A stretch of DNA of 64,000 nucleotides from Streptomyces thermolilacinus SPC6 (lineage in GTDB: Bacteria; Actinomycetota; Actinomycetes; Streptomycetales; Streptomycetaceae): assembly GCF_000478605.2 (NCBI RefSeq), contig NZ_ASHX02000001.1, forward strand, positions 1,649,044-1,713,043, in the 5' to 3' direction. The notes under the pieces are model-generated. The model was not told where the DNA came from, ran no database searches, and was given only the letters and a program-made list of their open reading frames with translations. Each line of letters opens with the position of its first letter. The stretch's first letter is position 1. Made by a program: the position numbers and the translations under genes. Positions 46,332 through 55,384 of the stretch are shown here, in pieces.

Positions 46332-47480
46332 CTAGCGCAGCCCGGTCGGGCGGCGCAGGGCGGCCTGGATGAGGCGGTCGATCAGCTCCGGGTAGTCCAC
46401 GCCGGACGCCTCCCACATGCGCGGGTACATCGAGATCGGCGTGAAGCCCGGCAGGGTGTTGATCTCGTTGATGACGAACTCGCCGTCGTCGGTGAGGAAG
46501 AAGTCGGCGCGGACCAGGCCCTCGCAGGAGGCCGCCTCGAACGCCTCGATCGCGAGCCGCTGCACCTCGGCGGTCTGCTCCGGGGTGATCGGGGCGGGCA
46601 CGACGCCGGACGCCGCGTCGATGTACTTGGCCTCGAAGTCGTAGAAGTCGTGGTCGCTGACCGGCGGGATCCACGCGGGGGCGCTGGCGCGCGGCCCGTC
46701 CTCGAACTCCAGGACGCCGCACTCGATCTCGCGGCCCGTGAGCAGCGACTCGACCAGGACCTTCGGATCGTGGCGGCGCGCCTCGGCGATGGCCGCGTCG
46801 AGGCCGGACTCGTCGTCCACCTTGGTGATGCCGATGGAGGACCCGGCGCGGGCGGGCTTCACGAACAGCGGCCAGCCGTGCTCGGCGGTGAAGTCCAGGA
46901 CCTTGCGGCGGGCGGCGGCCGGGTCGCGGTCCCACTCGCGGGGGCGGATGACCTCGTAGGGGCCGACGGGCAGGCCGAAGGAGGTGAAGACGCGCTTCAT
47001 GTACTCCTTGTCCTGGCCGACGGCGGAGGCGAGGACGCCGGCGCCGACGTACGGGACGCCCGCGAGCTCCAGCAGGCCCTGGAGGGTGCCGTCCTCGCCG
47101 TACGGGCCGTGGAGGACGGGGAAGACGACGTCCACTTCGCCGAGGGCCTTCGGGACGGAGCTGGGCTCCGCGTAGACGATCTCCCGGCTGGTGGGGTCGG
47201 CGGACAGCACGACGCTGCCCTCGCCGGACTCGGCGAGGTCGTCGACGCTGGGCAGCGTGCGGTCGGCGATGGCCATCCGCTCCGGGGCGTCGGCGGTCAG
47301 CGCCCAGCGGCCGTCGGTGGTGATGCCGATGGGCAGCACGTCGTACTTCGTCCGGTCGATGGCGCGCAGGACGGCGCCGGCCGTGACGACGGAGATGGCG
47401 TGCTCGGAGCTGCGTCCGCCGAAGACGACGGCCACGCGCGGCTTACGCCCGGGGCTGGTGGGGAGGTTCTCGCTGCTCAT
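46332..47480 (-). CDS. ddlA: D-alanine--D-alanine ligase
   Basis: Joins two D-Ala for peptidoglycan. Length is 382 aa. The ATP-grasp fold is clear: VAVVFGGRSSEHAISVVTAG at the start, VFPVLHGPYGEDGTLQGLLE, LFVKPARAGSSIGITKV, and ADFFLTDDGEFVINEINTLP with the metal-binding Glu and Asn residues. A Ser/Pro linker (DGPRASAPAWIPPVSDHDF) is normal. It follows gpsA on the same strand by 34 nt. Confidence 0.96.
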   Translation of the reverse strand: MSSENLPTSPGRKPRVAVVFGGRSSEHAISVVTAGAVLRAIDRTKYDVLPIGITTDGRWALTADAPERMAIADRTLPSVDDLAESGEGSVVLSADPTSREIVYAEPSSVPKALGEVDVVFPVLHGPYGEDGTLQGLLELAGVPYVGAGVLASAVGQDKEYMKRVFTSFGLPVGPYEVIRPREWDRDPAAARRKVLDFTAEHGWPLFVKPARAGSSIGITKVDDESGLDAAIAEARRHDPKVLVESLLTGREIECGVLEFEDGPRASAPAWIPPVSDHDFYDFEAKYIDAASGVVPAPITPEQTAEVQRLAIEAFEAASCEGLVRADFFLTDDGEFVINEINTLPGFTPISMYPRMWEASGVDYPELIDRLIQAALRRPTGLR

Positions 47481-47514
47481 ATCGCGATGAGCGTACCCGC
47501 TCGCCCCGGGTGCG

Positions 47515-48525
47515 TCAGCGTCGCTCGGGCTTGGCGGCGCGCGACATCAGCTCCTTGAGTGCCACCATCGGCGGCTTTTCCTCGTGGACGATGCCGACGA
47601 CGGTCTCCGTGATGGGCATGTCGACCCCGTGCCGCCGGGCCAGGTCGAGGACGGAGCGGCAGGACTTGACGCCCTCGGCGGTCTGCCGGGTGACCGCGAT
47701 GGTCTCCTCCAGCGTCATGCCCTTGCCCAGGTTGAAGCCGAACGTGTGGTTGCGGGACAGCGACGAGGAGCAGGTCGCGACCAGGTCGCCCAGACCCGCG
47801 AGGCCGGAGAAGGTGAGCGGGTCGGCGCCCATCGCTAGGCCGAGGCGGGTCGTCTCGGCCAGGCCTCTGGTGATGAGGGAGCCCTTGGCGTTGTCGCCGA
47901 GGCCCATGCCGTCCGCGATGCCGACGGCCAGGCCGATGACGTTCTTGACGGCGCCGCCCAGCTCGCAGCCGATCACGTCGGTGTTGGTGTACGGGCGGAA
48001 GTACGGGGTGTGGCACGCGGCTTGGAGCCGCCGGGCGACGGCCTCGTCGCGGCAGGCGACGACGGCTGCGGCCGGCATACGGGCCATGATCTCCTTGGCC
48101 AGGTTGGGCCCGGTGACGACGGCGACGCGCTCGGCGGGGACCTGCGCGACCTCCTGGACGACCTCGCTCATCCGCTCGCACGTGCCCAGTTCGATGCCCT
48201 TCATCAGGGAGACCAGGACCGTGTCGGGGGCGAGCTTCGGCGCCCAGGCGGCGAGGTTGCCGCGGAGGGTCTGGGAGGGGATGGCGAGGACGGTGAAGTC
48301 GGCGCCCTCGGCGGCCTCGGCGGGGTCGGTGGTGGCGCGGAGGTTCGCGGGCAGCTCGACGCCGGGGAAGTAGTCCGGGTTGGTGCGCGTCGTGTTGATG
48401 GCGTCGGCGACCTCGGCGCGTCGGCCCCAGAGGGTGACGTCGCATCCGGCGTCGGCCAGGACCATGCCGAAGGCCGTACCCCACGAGCCGGTCCCGTAGA
48501 CGGCTGCCTTGACGGGGTGTGTCAC
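47515..48525 (-). CDS. gpsA: Glycerol-3-phosphate dehydrogenase [NAD(P)+] GpsA
   Basis: Makes sn-glycerol 3-phosphate for phospholipids. Length is 336 aa. The dinucleotide-binding motif GTGSWGTAFG (11-20), VVTGPNLAKEIMARMP, and the catalytic region GAVKNVIGLAVGIADG and GLAGLGDLVATCSS are intact. GTG 48525 overlaps the plsC stop by 4 nt, so plsC-gpsA form a lipid-synthesis pair. Confidence 0.97.
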   Translation of the reverse strand: MTHPVKAAVYGTGSWGTAFGMVLADAGCDVTLWGRRAEVADAINTTRTNPDYFPGVELPANLRATTDPAEAAEGADFTVLAIPSQTLRGNLAAWAPKLAPDTVLVSLMKGIELGTCERMSEVVQEVAQVPAERVAVVTGPNLAKEIMARMPAAAVVACRDEAVARRLQAACHTPYFRPYTNTDVIGCELGGAVKNVIGLAVGIADGMGLGDNAKGSLITRGLAETTRLGLAMGADPLTFSGLAGLGDLVATCSSSLSRNHTFGFNLGKGMTLEETIAVTRQTAEGVKSCRSVLDLARRHGVDMPITETVVGIVHEEKPPMVALKELMSRAAKPERR

Positions 48526-49274
48526 TTGGCTTCCTCCCCTGCGGCCTTGCGGCGCTGTTCCAGCCGGGCCATGCGGTGGTCGTACGGCTCGGCGGGGGCC
48601 TTCTCGCCCCGGATGTCCTCCAGGAGCGCGGTGATGGCCCGCATGATCTCCTCGGTGGCCTCGCGCAGCACCTCGTTGGTGGGCTCCACGCCGTGGAACC
48701 GGGAGAGGTCCACGGGCGGTCCGGCGACGACCGTCAGCGTCTTGCGGGGGAAGAGGCGGAGCTTCTTCTCCTTGGCATACGGCGGCATCGCGAGGTTGGC
48801 GCCCCACTGGGCGACGGGGATGACCGGCGCCCTGGTGAGGAGCGCGACGCGGGCGGCGCCGGTCTTGCCCGCCATGGGCCACATCGCGGGGTCGCGGGTG
48901 AGGGTGCCCTCGGGGTAGAAGGCGACGCACTCGCCCCGTTCGATGGCGGCGACGGCGGCGCGGAAGGCGTCCAGGGCGTCGGTCGTCTCTCGGTAGACGG
49001 GGATCTGCCCCGTGCCGCGGAGCATGGTGCCGACGAAGCCGACCTTGAAGAGGCCCGCCTTCGCCAGGAAGCGCGGTACGCGTCCGGTGTTGTACTGGAA
49101 GTGCGCGTACGACAGCGGGTCGAGGTAAGAGTTGTGGTTGACGGCCGTGATGAATCCACCGTCGGCAGGAATGTGCTCCATTCCGCGCCAGTCCCGCTTG
49201 AACAGAACCAGTAGCGGCGGTTTTGCGATGACCGCCGCCAGGCGGTACCAGAAGCCGATTCTGCGGCGGGACAC
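48522..49274 (-). CDS. plsC: 1-acyl-sn-glycerol-3-phosphate acyltransferase PlsC
   Basis: Forms phosphatidic acid. Length is 250 aa. The catalytic NHxxxxD motif is NHNSYLD (His47, Asp52), and the phosphate-binding block is FYPEGTLTRD. GTGQIPVYRE is motif II. The C-terminus is basic. ATG at 49274. Coupled with gpsA downstream, which supplies its pathway precursor. Confidence 0.95.
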   Translation of the reverse strand: MSRRRIGFWYRLAAVIAKPPLLVLFKRDWRGMEHIPADGGFITAVNHNSYLDPLSYAHFQYNTGRVPRFLAKAGLFKVGFVGTMLRGTGQIPVYRETTDALDAFRAAVAAIERGECVAFYPEGTLTRDPAMWPMAGKTGAARVALLTRAPVIPVAQWGANLAMPPYAKEKKLRLFPRKTLTVVAGPPVDLSRFHGVEPTNEVLREATEEIMRAITALLEDIRGEKAPAEPYDHRMARLEQRRKAAGEEAK

Positions 49275-49414
49275 GCGGACACCTTCCTGTGGGTCTTGCT
49301 GTGGTACTGGTCGTGCCGGGGGTCAAGTGTCGCCCCATGCCCCTGGTCTGTCGAGAACACCGTACGCCCCGCCTTCGGCACCGGCTCCCCGGGTCGTGAC
49401 CGGGCCGCGCGACA

Positions 49415-50122
49415 ATGGCCGGGATGGAGAAGGACGGAGAGCGGGTCCCGGGCGGCGGCGGGCGGAGTCAGATGGCGCCGCTCTGGTCGCTGGTGGTTCC
49501 GCTGAAACCCCTTGCGCTGGCGAAGACCAGGCTCGCCGGGGCGGTCGGCCCGGCGGAGCGGCGGCGGCTGGCGCTGGCGTTCGCGGTGGACACGGTGGCG
49601 TCGGCGCTGGCCTGCGCGGCGGTACGGGATGTGGTGGTCGTCACGGACGACCCGTCGGCCGCGCGGCGGCTGGGCGCGCTGGGCGCCCGGGTGGTGCCGG
49701 ACCGTCCGGCGGCGGGACTCAACGCGGCGCTGGTGTACGGGGCGCGGGCGGTGCGGGCGCGGCGGCCCGGTGCGGCGGTGGCGGCGCTGAACGCGGACCT
49801 TCCGGCGCTGCGGCCCGGGGAGCTGGGGCGGGTGCTGGCGGAGGCGGGGCGTTTTCCGCGGGCTTTTCTGGCGGATGCCGCCGATATCGGTACGACGTTT
49901 CTGTCGGCGGCTCCGGGAATTGAATTGCGCCCTGCTTTCGGGGGCGCGTCACGGCTGGCGCATTTGTCGTCGGGCGCGGTGGAAATACGGCTCGGCGATG
50001 TCGCGTCCGTACGGCGGGACGTGGACACGGAGGCGGATCTGCGGGCGGCGCTGGAGCTGGGCGTGGGGCCGTGCACGGCGGGGCGGTGCCGGGCGGGGGC
50101 CCTGCCCGCGGGCAGCGGATAA
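49415..50122 (+). CDS. cofC: 2-phospho-L-lactate (phosphoenolpyruvate) guanylyltransferase CofC/FbiD
   Basis: Activates the lactyl precursor of cofactor F420 with GTP. Length is at most 235 aa. Nucleotidyltransferase features are VVPLKPLALAKTRLAGAVG at the N-terminus, VVVVTDDPSAARRLG, VPDRPAAGLNAALVYGARAV, and VAALNADLPALRPGEL. The start is uncertain: ATGs at 49415, 49424 and 49472 are in frame, and the last fits the family start. The last 12 residues and stop codon fall in a 39-bp repeat that continues past the gene. Partner F420 genes are not in the window. Confidence 0.88.
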   Translation: MAGMEKDGERVPGGGGRSQMAPLWSLVVPLKPLALAKTRLAGAVGPAERRRLALAFAVDTVASALACAAVRDVVVVTDDPSAARRLGALGARVVPDRPAAGLNAALVYGARAVRARRPGAAVAALNADLPALRPGELGRVLAEAGRFPRAFLADAADIGTTFLSAAPGIELRPAFGGASRLAHLSSGAVEIRLGDVASVRRDVDTEADLRAALELGVGPCTAGRCRAGALPAGSG

Positions 50123-50200
50123 GCGGTGCGGGGCGGAGGCCTGCCGGTGGACAGCGGATAAGCCGTGCGGGGCGGGGGCCTGTCGGCGGGCAGCGGATAG
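50084..50200. repeat. Three tandem 39-bp repeats over the 3' end of cofC
   Basis: Imperfect units at 50084-50122, 50123-50161 and 50162-50200. Each is 13 codons long and each ends in its own in-frame stop (GGATAA, GGATAA, GGATAG). The first is the real end of cofC; the other two repeat it (AVRGGGLPVDSG-stop and AVRGGGLSAGSG-stop). This looks like a recent local duplication. Confidence 0.9.
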
Positions 50201-50210
50201 GCTGCGAGGC

Positions 50211-50414
50211 ATGCAGGCGACCGCGTACACGTACGATCCCGAGACCCGCAGCGGCAGTGTGCTGCTCGACGACGGCACGCTGGTGGAGTTCGGCGCCGAG
50301 GCGTTCGACGCGGGGGGTCTGCGGCTGCTGCGGGTGGGGCAGCGGGTGCGGATCGAGACGGAGGGCGAGGGGGGGTCGCTGCGGATCACGCTGGTGACGC
50401 TTCAGACGTTCTGA
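50211..50414 (+). CDS. Small cold-shock-like protein (67 aa)
   Basis: A short protein, MQATAYTYDPETRSGSVLLD then DGTLVEFGAEAFDAGGLRLL and RVGQRVRIE, that has the pattern of a shortened cold-shock/OB fold (GxVxxDDGT, GQRVR) but lacks the RNP aromatic motifs. I know no function. ATG 50211 is just past the 39-bp repeats. Convergent with hupS. Confidence 0.75.
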   Translation: MQATAYTYDPETRSGSVLLDDGTLVEFGAEAFDAGGLRLLRVGQRVRIETEGEGGSLRITLVTLQTF

Positions 50415-50454
50415 CGCCCCGCGCGACCGGTCGTCGTGCGGGCGGACGCACCGC

Positions 50455-50484
50455 GGGCCGGGCTCCCCGGAGGGAGCCCGGCCC
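50455..50484. terminator. Bidirectional hairpin terminator (small gene / hupS)
   Basis: A perfect 13-bp stem GGGCCGGGCTCCC (50455-50467) with 50472-50484 and a CGGA tetraloop, between convergent genes. Confidence 0.85.
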
Positions 50485-50576
50485 CGCGTGTGAGTGCCGC
50501 GTCAGGATGGCCGTGTGGGAGCGGCCGGTGGGCGGTCGTGCCGTCGCCGGTGAGTGTCTCCTCGCCGTCGCGCCGC

Positions 50577-51242
50577 TTACTTGTTCCTCGGCGTGGCGGT
50601 CTTCTTCGCCGCGGTGGTCTTGCGCGCCGTGGTCTTCTTGGCGGGGGCCTTCTTGGCCGTGGCCTTCTTCGCGGGCGCGGTCGTCTTCTTCGCCGTGGTC
50701 TTCTTGGCGGTCGCCGGGGTCGCCTTCTTCGCGGGCGCGGCCTTCTTGGCGGCGGCCGTCGTCTTCTTGGTCGCCGCGGAGGTGGTCTTCTTCGCCGTGG
50801 TCTTCTTGGCGGCGGCCGTCGTCTTCTTGGCCGGCGTGGCCTTCTTGGCGGTGGCCTTCTTCGCCGCGGCCTTCTTGGTGGCGGCCTTGGCGATGGTGGG
50901 CGGGGCGCCGGAGAGGCTGCCCTTGGGGGCCTTCTTGACGGCGACCTCGCCGCCCTTGGGCAGCTTCTTCGTGCCGCTGACCAGGTCCTTGAAGCCCTGG
51001 CCCGCACGGAAGCGCGGCACGGAGGTCTTCTTGACCCGGACGCGCTCACCGGTCTGCGGGTTGCGGGCGTAGCGGGCCGGACGCTCGACCTTCTCGAACG
51101 AGCCGAAGCCGGTGACAGACACCCGGTCACCGGCGACGACGGCACGGACGATCGCGTCGAGCACCGCGTCAACGGCGTCGGCGGCCTGCTGCCGGCCGCC
51201 CATCTTGTCGGCAATCGCTTCTACGAGCTGCGCCTTGTTCAC
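50577..51242 (-). CDS. hupS: HU-family DNA-binding protein with histone-H1-like tail (HupS)
   Basis: Nucleoid protein found in spores of Streptomyces. Length is 221 aa. The N-terminal HU domain (residues 1-91) begins MNKAQLVEAIADKMGGRQQA and has the arm VRVKKTSVPRFRAGQGFKDL. The C-terminal 130 residues are Lys/Ala/Thr/Pro-rich repeats such as TAKKTTAKKT, as in histone H1 and mycobacterial HupB. The repeats make this stretch strongly biased. Followed by a perfect terminator hairpin at 50455-50484 shared with the converging gene. Confidence 0.97.
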   Translation of the reverse strand: MNKAQLVEAIADKMGGRQQAADAVDAVLDAIVRAVVAGDRVSVTGFGSFEKVERPARYARNPQTGERVRVKKTSVPRFRAGQGFKDLVSGTKKLPKGGEVAVKKAPKGSLSGAPPTIAKAATKKAAAKKATAKKATPAKKTTAAAKKTTAKKTTSAATKKTTAAAKKAAPAKKATPATAKKTTAKKTTAPAKKATAKKAPAKKTTARKTTAAKKTATPRNK

Positions 51243-51385
51243 GTCTTCCCCTTCGGAGACATTGCCGGAACGAAAGTGTTCAAGCGTTTTCGCACGTTAG
51301 GCAGATATATACCGCAAATCAAACACGAAACGGGCTAATCACCCTTGTGCCGCAACGCAGTAGCCGTTCGCGGACTTCCGGGTGG

Positions 51386-51613
51386 TCAGTCCCCTTCAGG
51401 GAATCGGCCCTCGTCGAGGTCCTTCATCAACCGGTCGAGACGCCGTGCCGCGTCCACGAGATCGTGCTTCGCCGCGGCCGTGATGACCAACAGCTTCCGG
51501 GACAGCGCCATCCTTACGCCCTCCGGGACTTGCAGTGCGCGCACTCGGGAGTGCGCTTCTTTCAGCCGGGTTGCGACCGCCTCGTAGAGCTCGAGTTGGC
51601 TGTCGCGTTCCAT
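51386..51613 (-). CDS. Small hypothetical protein (75 aa), helical
   Basis: No function known. The product is helical and charged: MERDSQLELYEAVATRLKEA, ALSRKLLVITAAAKHDLVDA, RLDRLMKDLDEGRFPEGD. Normal codon use and a plausible helix pattern support a gene. ATG 51613 has no strong ribosome site. It lies between hupS and leuD on the same strand. Confidence 0.75.
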   Translation of the reverse strand: MERDSQLELYEAVATRLKEAHSRVRALQVPEGVRMALSRKLLVITAAAKHDLVDAARRLDRLMKDLDEGRFPEGD

Positions 51614-51964
51614 GCGCCGATTGTGCCATCTGGGGCGAGTTGTCGCCTGCGTAGGGGGTAACTGACGTGCTCCGACGGCGTTTCGGGGTGCTCCCGGGCG
51701 CCTTTCCCGCGGCACCCTTCGCTTGCCCAACACCGCAGGTCGTAAACCGAGTTGGCGCTGTTTCGGCTGTTCTCGGGATGCCGTGGAGACGGTTTGGGCC
51801 TATGGTGCGCGGCGTCAGCCGGATGGCGGCGCGGCACCCTGGCGGGGGTGTCGGAAGGGGGTCGCGAGGGTCGTTTTCACGCCAGTTGAACGCGGCGGTG
51901 CCCCCGGCCGCCGAGGCGGCCGGGGGCACCGGATGGTATGCGGGGCGTCCGGCCCCTGGCGGGG
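51614..51964. other. Intergenic region leuD to small helical gene, 351 bp
   Basis: No convincing gene. It contains the leuD terminator hairpin at its right end (51897-51930) and, further left, the presumed promoter of the small helical gene. Confidence 0.6.
51897..51930. terminator. Hairpin terminator after leuD
   Basis: A perfect 16-bp inverted repeat (GGTGCCCCCGGCCGCC, 51897-51912, paired with 51915-51930), 34 nt past the leuD stop. No long T tract. Confidence 0.85.
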
Positions 51965-52558
51965 TCAGACGGGGAGGGTGCGCGGCTTGTACGAGGGGCG
52001 CTTGGCCTCGTACGCGGCGATGTCCGCCTCGTTCCGGAGGGTGATGCTGATGTCGTCGAGGCCGTTGAGCAGCCGCCAGCGGGCGTTCTCGTCGAGCTCG
52101 AAGTCCGCGGTGACGCCTTCGGCGCGCACCTGGCGGGCGACGAGGTCCACGGTGATCTCGGCCTGCGGGTCGGCTTCGGTCAGCTCCCACAGGGCGTCCA
52201 CGGTCTTCTGGTCGAGGACCACGGTGAGCAGGCCGTTCTTCAGCGAGTTGCCGCGGAAGATGTCGGCGAAGCGGGAGGAGATGACCGTTTTGAAGCCGTA
52301 GTTCTGGAGGGCCCACACGGCGTGCTCGCGGGAGGAGCCGGTACCGAAGTCGGGGCCGGCGACGAGGACGGTGGCGCCCTGCCGCTCGGGGCGGTTGAGG
52401 ACGAACTCGGGATCCTTGCGCCAGGCCTCGAAGAGGCCGTCCTCGAAGCCGTCGCGGGTGACCTTCTTGAGCCAGTGCGCGGGGATGATCTGGTCCGTGT
52501 CCACGTTGCCGCGGCGCAGCGGGACGGCACGGCCGGTGTGCTTGGTGAATGCTTCCAT
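51965..52558 (-). CDS. leuD: 3-isopropylmalate dehydratase small subunit
   Basis: Swivel subunit of isopropylmalate isomerase in leucine synthesis. Length is 197 aa. It begins [20 protein letters not shown], with [11 protein letters not shown] and [32 protein letters not shown] follows. It lies 6 nt after leuC and is co-transcribed. Followed by a 16-bp perfect hairpin. Confidence 0.98.
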   Translation of the reverse strand: MEAFTKHTGRAVPLRRGNVDTDQIIPAHWLKKVTRDGFEDGLFEAWRKDPEFVLNRPERQGATVLVAGPDFGTGSSREHAVWALQNYGFKTVISSRFADIFRGNSLKNGLLTVVLDQKTVDALWELTEADPQAEITVDLVARQVRAEGVTADFELDENARWRLLNGLDDISITLRNEADIAAYEAKRPSYKPRTLPV

Positions 52559-52564
52559 GGTTCT

Positions 52565-53995
52565 TCAGACCCCCGCGGGAGTGGTGGCTTCGACGTCGGA
52601 CAGGTCGGCCGGGGAGGCCAGGTGGCCGAGGACCGCGGTGGCGGCGGCGACCTGCGGCGAGACCAGGTGGGTGCGGCCGCCCTTGCCCTGCCGCCCCTCG
52701 AAGTTGCGGTTGGAGGTGGACGCGGAGCGCTCGCCGGGCGCGAGTTGGTCGGGGTTCATGCCGAGGCACATGGAGCAGCCCGCGTGCCGCCATTCGGCTC
52801 CGGCCTCCTTGAACACCTTGTCCAGGCCCTCGTCGACGGCCTGGAGGCCGACGCGGGCGGAGCCGGGGACGACGAGCATCCGTACGCCGTCGGCGATGGT
52901 GCGGCCCTGAAGGACCGCGGCGGCGGCGCGCAGGTCCTCGATGCGGCCGTTGGTGCAGGAGCCGACGAAGACCGTGTCCACCTTGATGTCGCGCAGCGGC
53001 TGCCCGGCGTTGAGGCCCATGTACTCCAGGGCCTTCTCGGCGGCGAGGCGCTCCGATGCGTCTTCGTACGAAGCGGGGTCGGGGACGGACGCCGAAAGCG
53101 GGGCTCCCTGCCCGGGGTTGGTGCCCCAGGTGACGAACGGGGACAGCTCGGCGGCGTCGATGACGACCTCGGCGTCGAAGACGGCGTCGTCGTCGGTGCG
53201 CAGCGTCTTCCAGTACGCGACGGCGGCGTCCCAGTCGGCACCTTCGGGGGCGTGGGCGCGGCCCTTGAGGTAGGCGAACGTGGTCTCGTCGGGCGCGATC
53301 ATGCCCGCGCGGGCGCCGGCCTCGATGGACATGTTGCAGATGGTCATGCGGGCTTCCATCGAGAGCTTCTCGATGGCGGAGCCGCGGTACTCCAGGATGT
53401 AGCCCTGGCCGCCGCCGGTGCCGATCCTGGCGATGATCGCCAGGATGAGGTCCTTGGCGGTGACGCCGTCGGGCAGCTCGCCCTCGACGGTGATGGCCAT
53501 GGTTTTGGGACGGGCCATGGGCAGCGTCTGGGTGGCCAGGACGTGCTCGACCTGGGAGGTGCCGATGCCGAAGGCGAGCGCGCCGAAGGCGCCGTGGGTG
53601 GAGGTGTGGGAGTCACCGCAGACCACGGTCATGCCGGGCTGGGTGAGGCCCAGCTGCGGGCCGACGACGTGGACGACGCCCTGCTCGACGTCGCCGAGCG
53701 GATGGAGCCGTACGCCGAACTCCGCGCAGTTCTTGCGCAGGGTCTCCAGCTGGGCGCGGGAGACGGGGTCGGCGATGGGCTTGTCGATGTCGAGGGTCGG
53801 GGTGTTGTGGTCCTCGGTGGCGATGGTCAGGTCGAGCCGCCGCACCTGCCGGCCGCTCTTGCGCAGGCCGTCGAAGGCCTGGGGGCTGGTCACCTCGTGC
53901 AGCAGGTGCAGGTCGATGAAGAGGAGGTCGGGCTCGCCCTCGGCGCGCCGGACGACGTGGTCGTCCCAGACCTTCTCCGCGAGTGTCCTACCCAT
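52565..53995 (-). CDS. leuC: 3-isopropylmalate dehydratase large subunit
   Basis: Iron-sulfur subunit of isopropylmalate isomerase; 476 aa. It begins [20 protein letters not shown]. The 4Fe-4S cysteines are in [12 protein letters not shown] and [29 protein letters not shown] is the aconitase signature. ATG 53995 has GGAGGG at good spacing. Divergent from ndgR; the shared 187-nt gap holds a palindrome likely bound by NdgR, a known regulator of leuCD in streptomycetes. Confidence 0.98.
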   Translation of the reverse strand: MGRTLAEKVWDDHVVRRAEGEPDLLFIDLHLLHEVTSPQAFDGLRKSGRQVRRLDLTIATEDHNTPTLDIDKPIADPVSRAQLETLRKNCAEFGVRLHPLGDVEQGVVHVVGPQLGLTQPGMTVVCGDSHTSTHGAFGALAFGIGTSQVEHVLATQTLPMARPKTMAITVEGELPDGVTAKDLILAIIARIGTGGGQGYILEYRGSAIEKLSMEARMTICNMSIEAGARAGMIAPDETTFAYLKGRAHAPEGADWDAAVAYWKTLRTDDDAVFDAEVVIDAAELSPFVTWGTNPGQGAPLSASVPDPASYEDASERLAAEKALEYMGLNAGQPLRDIKVDTVFVGSCTNGRIEDLRAAAAVLQGRTIADGVRMLVVPGSARVGLQAVDEGLDKVFKEAGAEWRHAGCSMCLGMNPDQLAPGERSASTSNRNFEGRQGKGGRTHLVSPQVAAATAVLGHLASPADLSDVEATTPAGV

Positions 53996-54151
53996 CGCTT
54001 TCCCTCCGGCCGGCGGGTGCGCCGGCGATCTAGAGATATCCGCGCCGGCGTCCGGGTCTCCCCGTGATTCCACGTTCTGGACGGCGGCAGCGGACCGTGG
54101 ATCGCGGCCCGCCCCACCAGGTTGGCAAGATCCCGGGAAAATTGAACTTGC

Positions 54152-54168
54152 GTTTCACAGAGTGAGAC
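54152..54168. promoter_or_regulatory. Palindrome between leuC and ndgR, candidate NdgR operator
   Basis: GTTTCAC-AGA-GTGAGAC: 7-bp arms with one mismatch and a 3-nt centre, 14 nt before the ndgR start. Sits in an A+T-rich part of the divergent gap. IclR-family proteins usually bind such repeats and often control their own gene and the divergent one. Confidence 0.6.
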
Positions 54169-54182
54169 GTGAGTATCGTTGC

Positions 54183-54899
54183 ATGGACAACTCTAGCGGC
54201 GTCGGCGTTCTCGACAAGGCAGCTCTGGTTCTGAGCGCTCTGGAGTCCGGTCCGGCCACCCTCGCCGGGCTGGTCGCGGCGACCGGGCTCGCACGACCCA
54301 CGGCCCACCGGCTGGCCGTGGCCCTGGAACACCACCGGATGGTGGCGAGGGACATGCAGGGCCGGTTCATCCTGGGCCCGCGGCTGGCCGAGCTGGCCGC
54401 CGCGGCCGGTGAGGACCGTCTGCTGGCCACGGCGGGCCCGGTGCTCACCCATCTGCGGGACGTGACGGGCGAGAGCGCCCAGCTCTACCGACGCCAGGGC
54501 GACATGCGGATCTGCGTGGCGGCGGCGGAGCGGCTGTCGGGTCTGCGGGACACGGTCCCGGTGGGTTCGACGCTCACGATGAAGGCCGGCTCGTCGGCGC
54601 AGATCCTCATGGCCTGGGAGGAGCCCGAGCGCCTGCACCGTGGACTCCAGGGCGCCCGTTTCACGGCGACGGCCCTGTCGGGCGTACGGCGCCGCGGCTG
54701 GGCCCAGTCGATCGGCGAGCGGGAGCCGGGGGTCGCGTCCGTCTCGGCGCCCGTGCGGGGCCCGTCGAACCGGGTGGTGGCCGCCGTGTCCGTGTCGGGT
54801 CCGATCGAGCGCCTGACGCGCCACCCGGGCCGGATGCACGCCCAGGCCGTGATCGACGCGGCGTCCCGGCTGACGGAGGCGCTGCGCCGCTCGGGCTGA
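54183..54899 (+). CDS. ndgR: IclR-family regulator NdgR (AreB-like)
   Basis: Regulator of leucine and other amino-acid genes and of antibiotic production in Streptomyces. Length is 238 aa, the known size. The winged HTH is at residues 20-60 (LAGLVAATGLARPTAHRLAV), and the effector domain has TLTMKAGSSAQILMAWEEPE and GVASVSAPVRGPSNRVVAAV. ATG 54183 begins MDNSSGVGVLDKAALVLSAL. It is divergent from leuC. Confidence 0.96.
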   Translation: MDNSSGVGVLDKAALVLSALESGPATLAGLVAATGLARPTAHRLAVALEHHRMVARDMQGRFILGPRLAELAAAAGEDRLLATAGPVLTHLRDVTGESAQLYRRQGDMRICVAAAERLSGLRDTVPVGSTLTMKAGSSAQILMAWEEPERLHRGLQGARFTATALSGVRRRGWAQSIGEREPGVASVSAPVRGPSNRVVAAVSVSGPIERLTRHPGRMHAQAVIDAASRLTEALRRSG

Positions 54900-54933
54900 A
54901 CCCTCGGCTCGTACCTGTCCATGATCCTTCTGC

Positions 54934-54979
54934 CAACTCCGGCTCACCGCTTCAACGCCGCAGCGGTGGGCCGGAGTTG
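54934..54979 (+). terminator. Terminator after ndgR
   Basis: A 17-bp stem (CAACTCCGGCTCACCGC, 54934-54950, paired with 54963-54979, one G-T pair) with a 12-nt loop, 35 nt after the ndgR stop. Confidence 0.8.
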
Positions 54980-55014
54980 TGTGTTGCCGTGGGCCTTCTC
55001 GTGCGGTGCGGCAC

Positions 55015-55056
55015 GAAAAAGCGAGGAAGCCCTTCCCCTGCTGGGGAGGGCTTCCT
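55015..55056 (-). terminator. Intrinsic terminator of the tRNA operon
   Basis: On the minus strand AGGAAGCCCTCCCC pairs with GGGGAAGGGCTTCCT (one bulge) and is followed by CGC and TTTTT. This is a classical Rho-independent terminator just past the last tRNA. Confidence 0.88.
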
Positions 55057-55062
55057 CATCTG

Positions 55063-55135
55063 TACCCCCGACCGGATTCGAACCGGCGCTACCGCCTTGA
55101 GAGGGCGGCGTGCTAGGCCGCTACACAACGGGGGC
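55063..55135 (-). tRNA. tRNA-Glu (CTC), copy 1
   Basis: 73 nt. Acceptor GCCCCCG pairs with CGGGGGT; the anticodon loop is CTCTCAA with anticodon CTC (reads GAG); the T arm has GGTTCGAATCC. Last gene of the tRNA cluster, before the terminator. CCA is not encoded. Confidence 0.97.
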
Positions 55136-55157
55136 GTGGATCACTTGCGTGAACCCG

Positions 55158-55229
55158 CTGGCCTACCTGGACTCGAACCAAGACTAACTGAACCAGAATC
55201 AGTCGTGCTGCCAATTACACCATAGGCCA
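55158..55229 (-). tRNA. tRNA-Gln (CTG), copy 1
   Basis: 72 nt. Acceptor TGGCCTA pairs with TAGGCCA, discriminator G, anticodon loop TTCTGGT (CTG, reads CAG). T arm GGTTCGAGTCC. Confidence 0.97.
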
Positions 55230-55250
55230 CTGGTGGTTTAGACCAGTTGG

Positions 55251-55323
55251 TACCCCCGACCGGATTCGAACCGGCGCTACCGCCTTGAGAGGGCGGCGTG
55301 CTAGGCCGCTACACAACGGGGGC
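55251..55323 (-). tRNA. tRNA-Glu (CTC), copy 2
   Basis: 73 nt, identical to copy 1 in the stems and anticodon loop (CTC). Confidence 0.97.
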
Positions 55324-55384
55324 CCTAGCGATCCTGCATCGAGATCATCGGGTGCGACCCTGATGATCCCGCGGGAAGGATCTG

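Noticed and set aside
50577..50900. Repetitive tract that could be a mobile or satellite element
   Set aside because: It codes the Lys/Ala/Thr tail of HupS.
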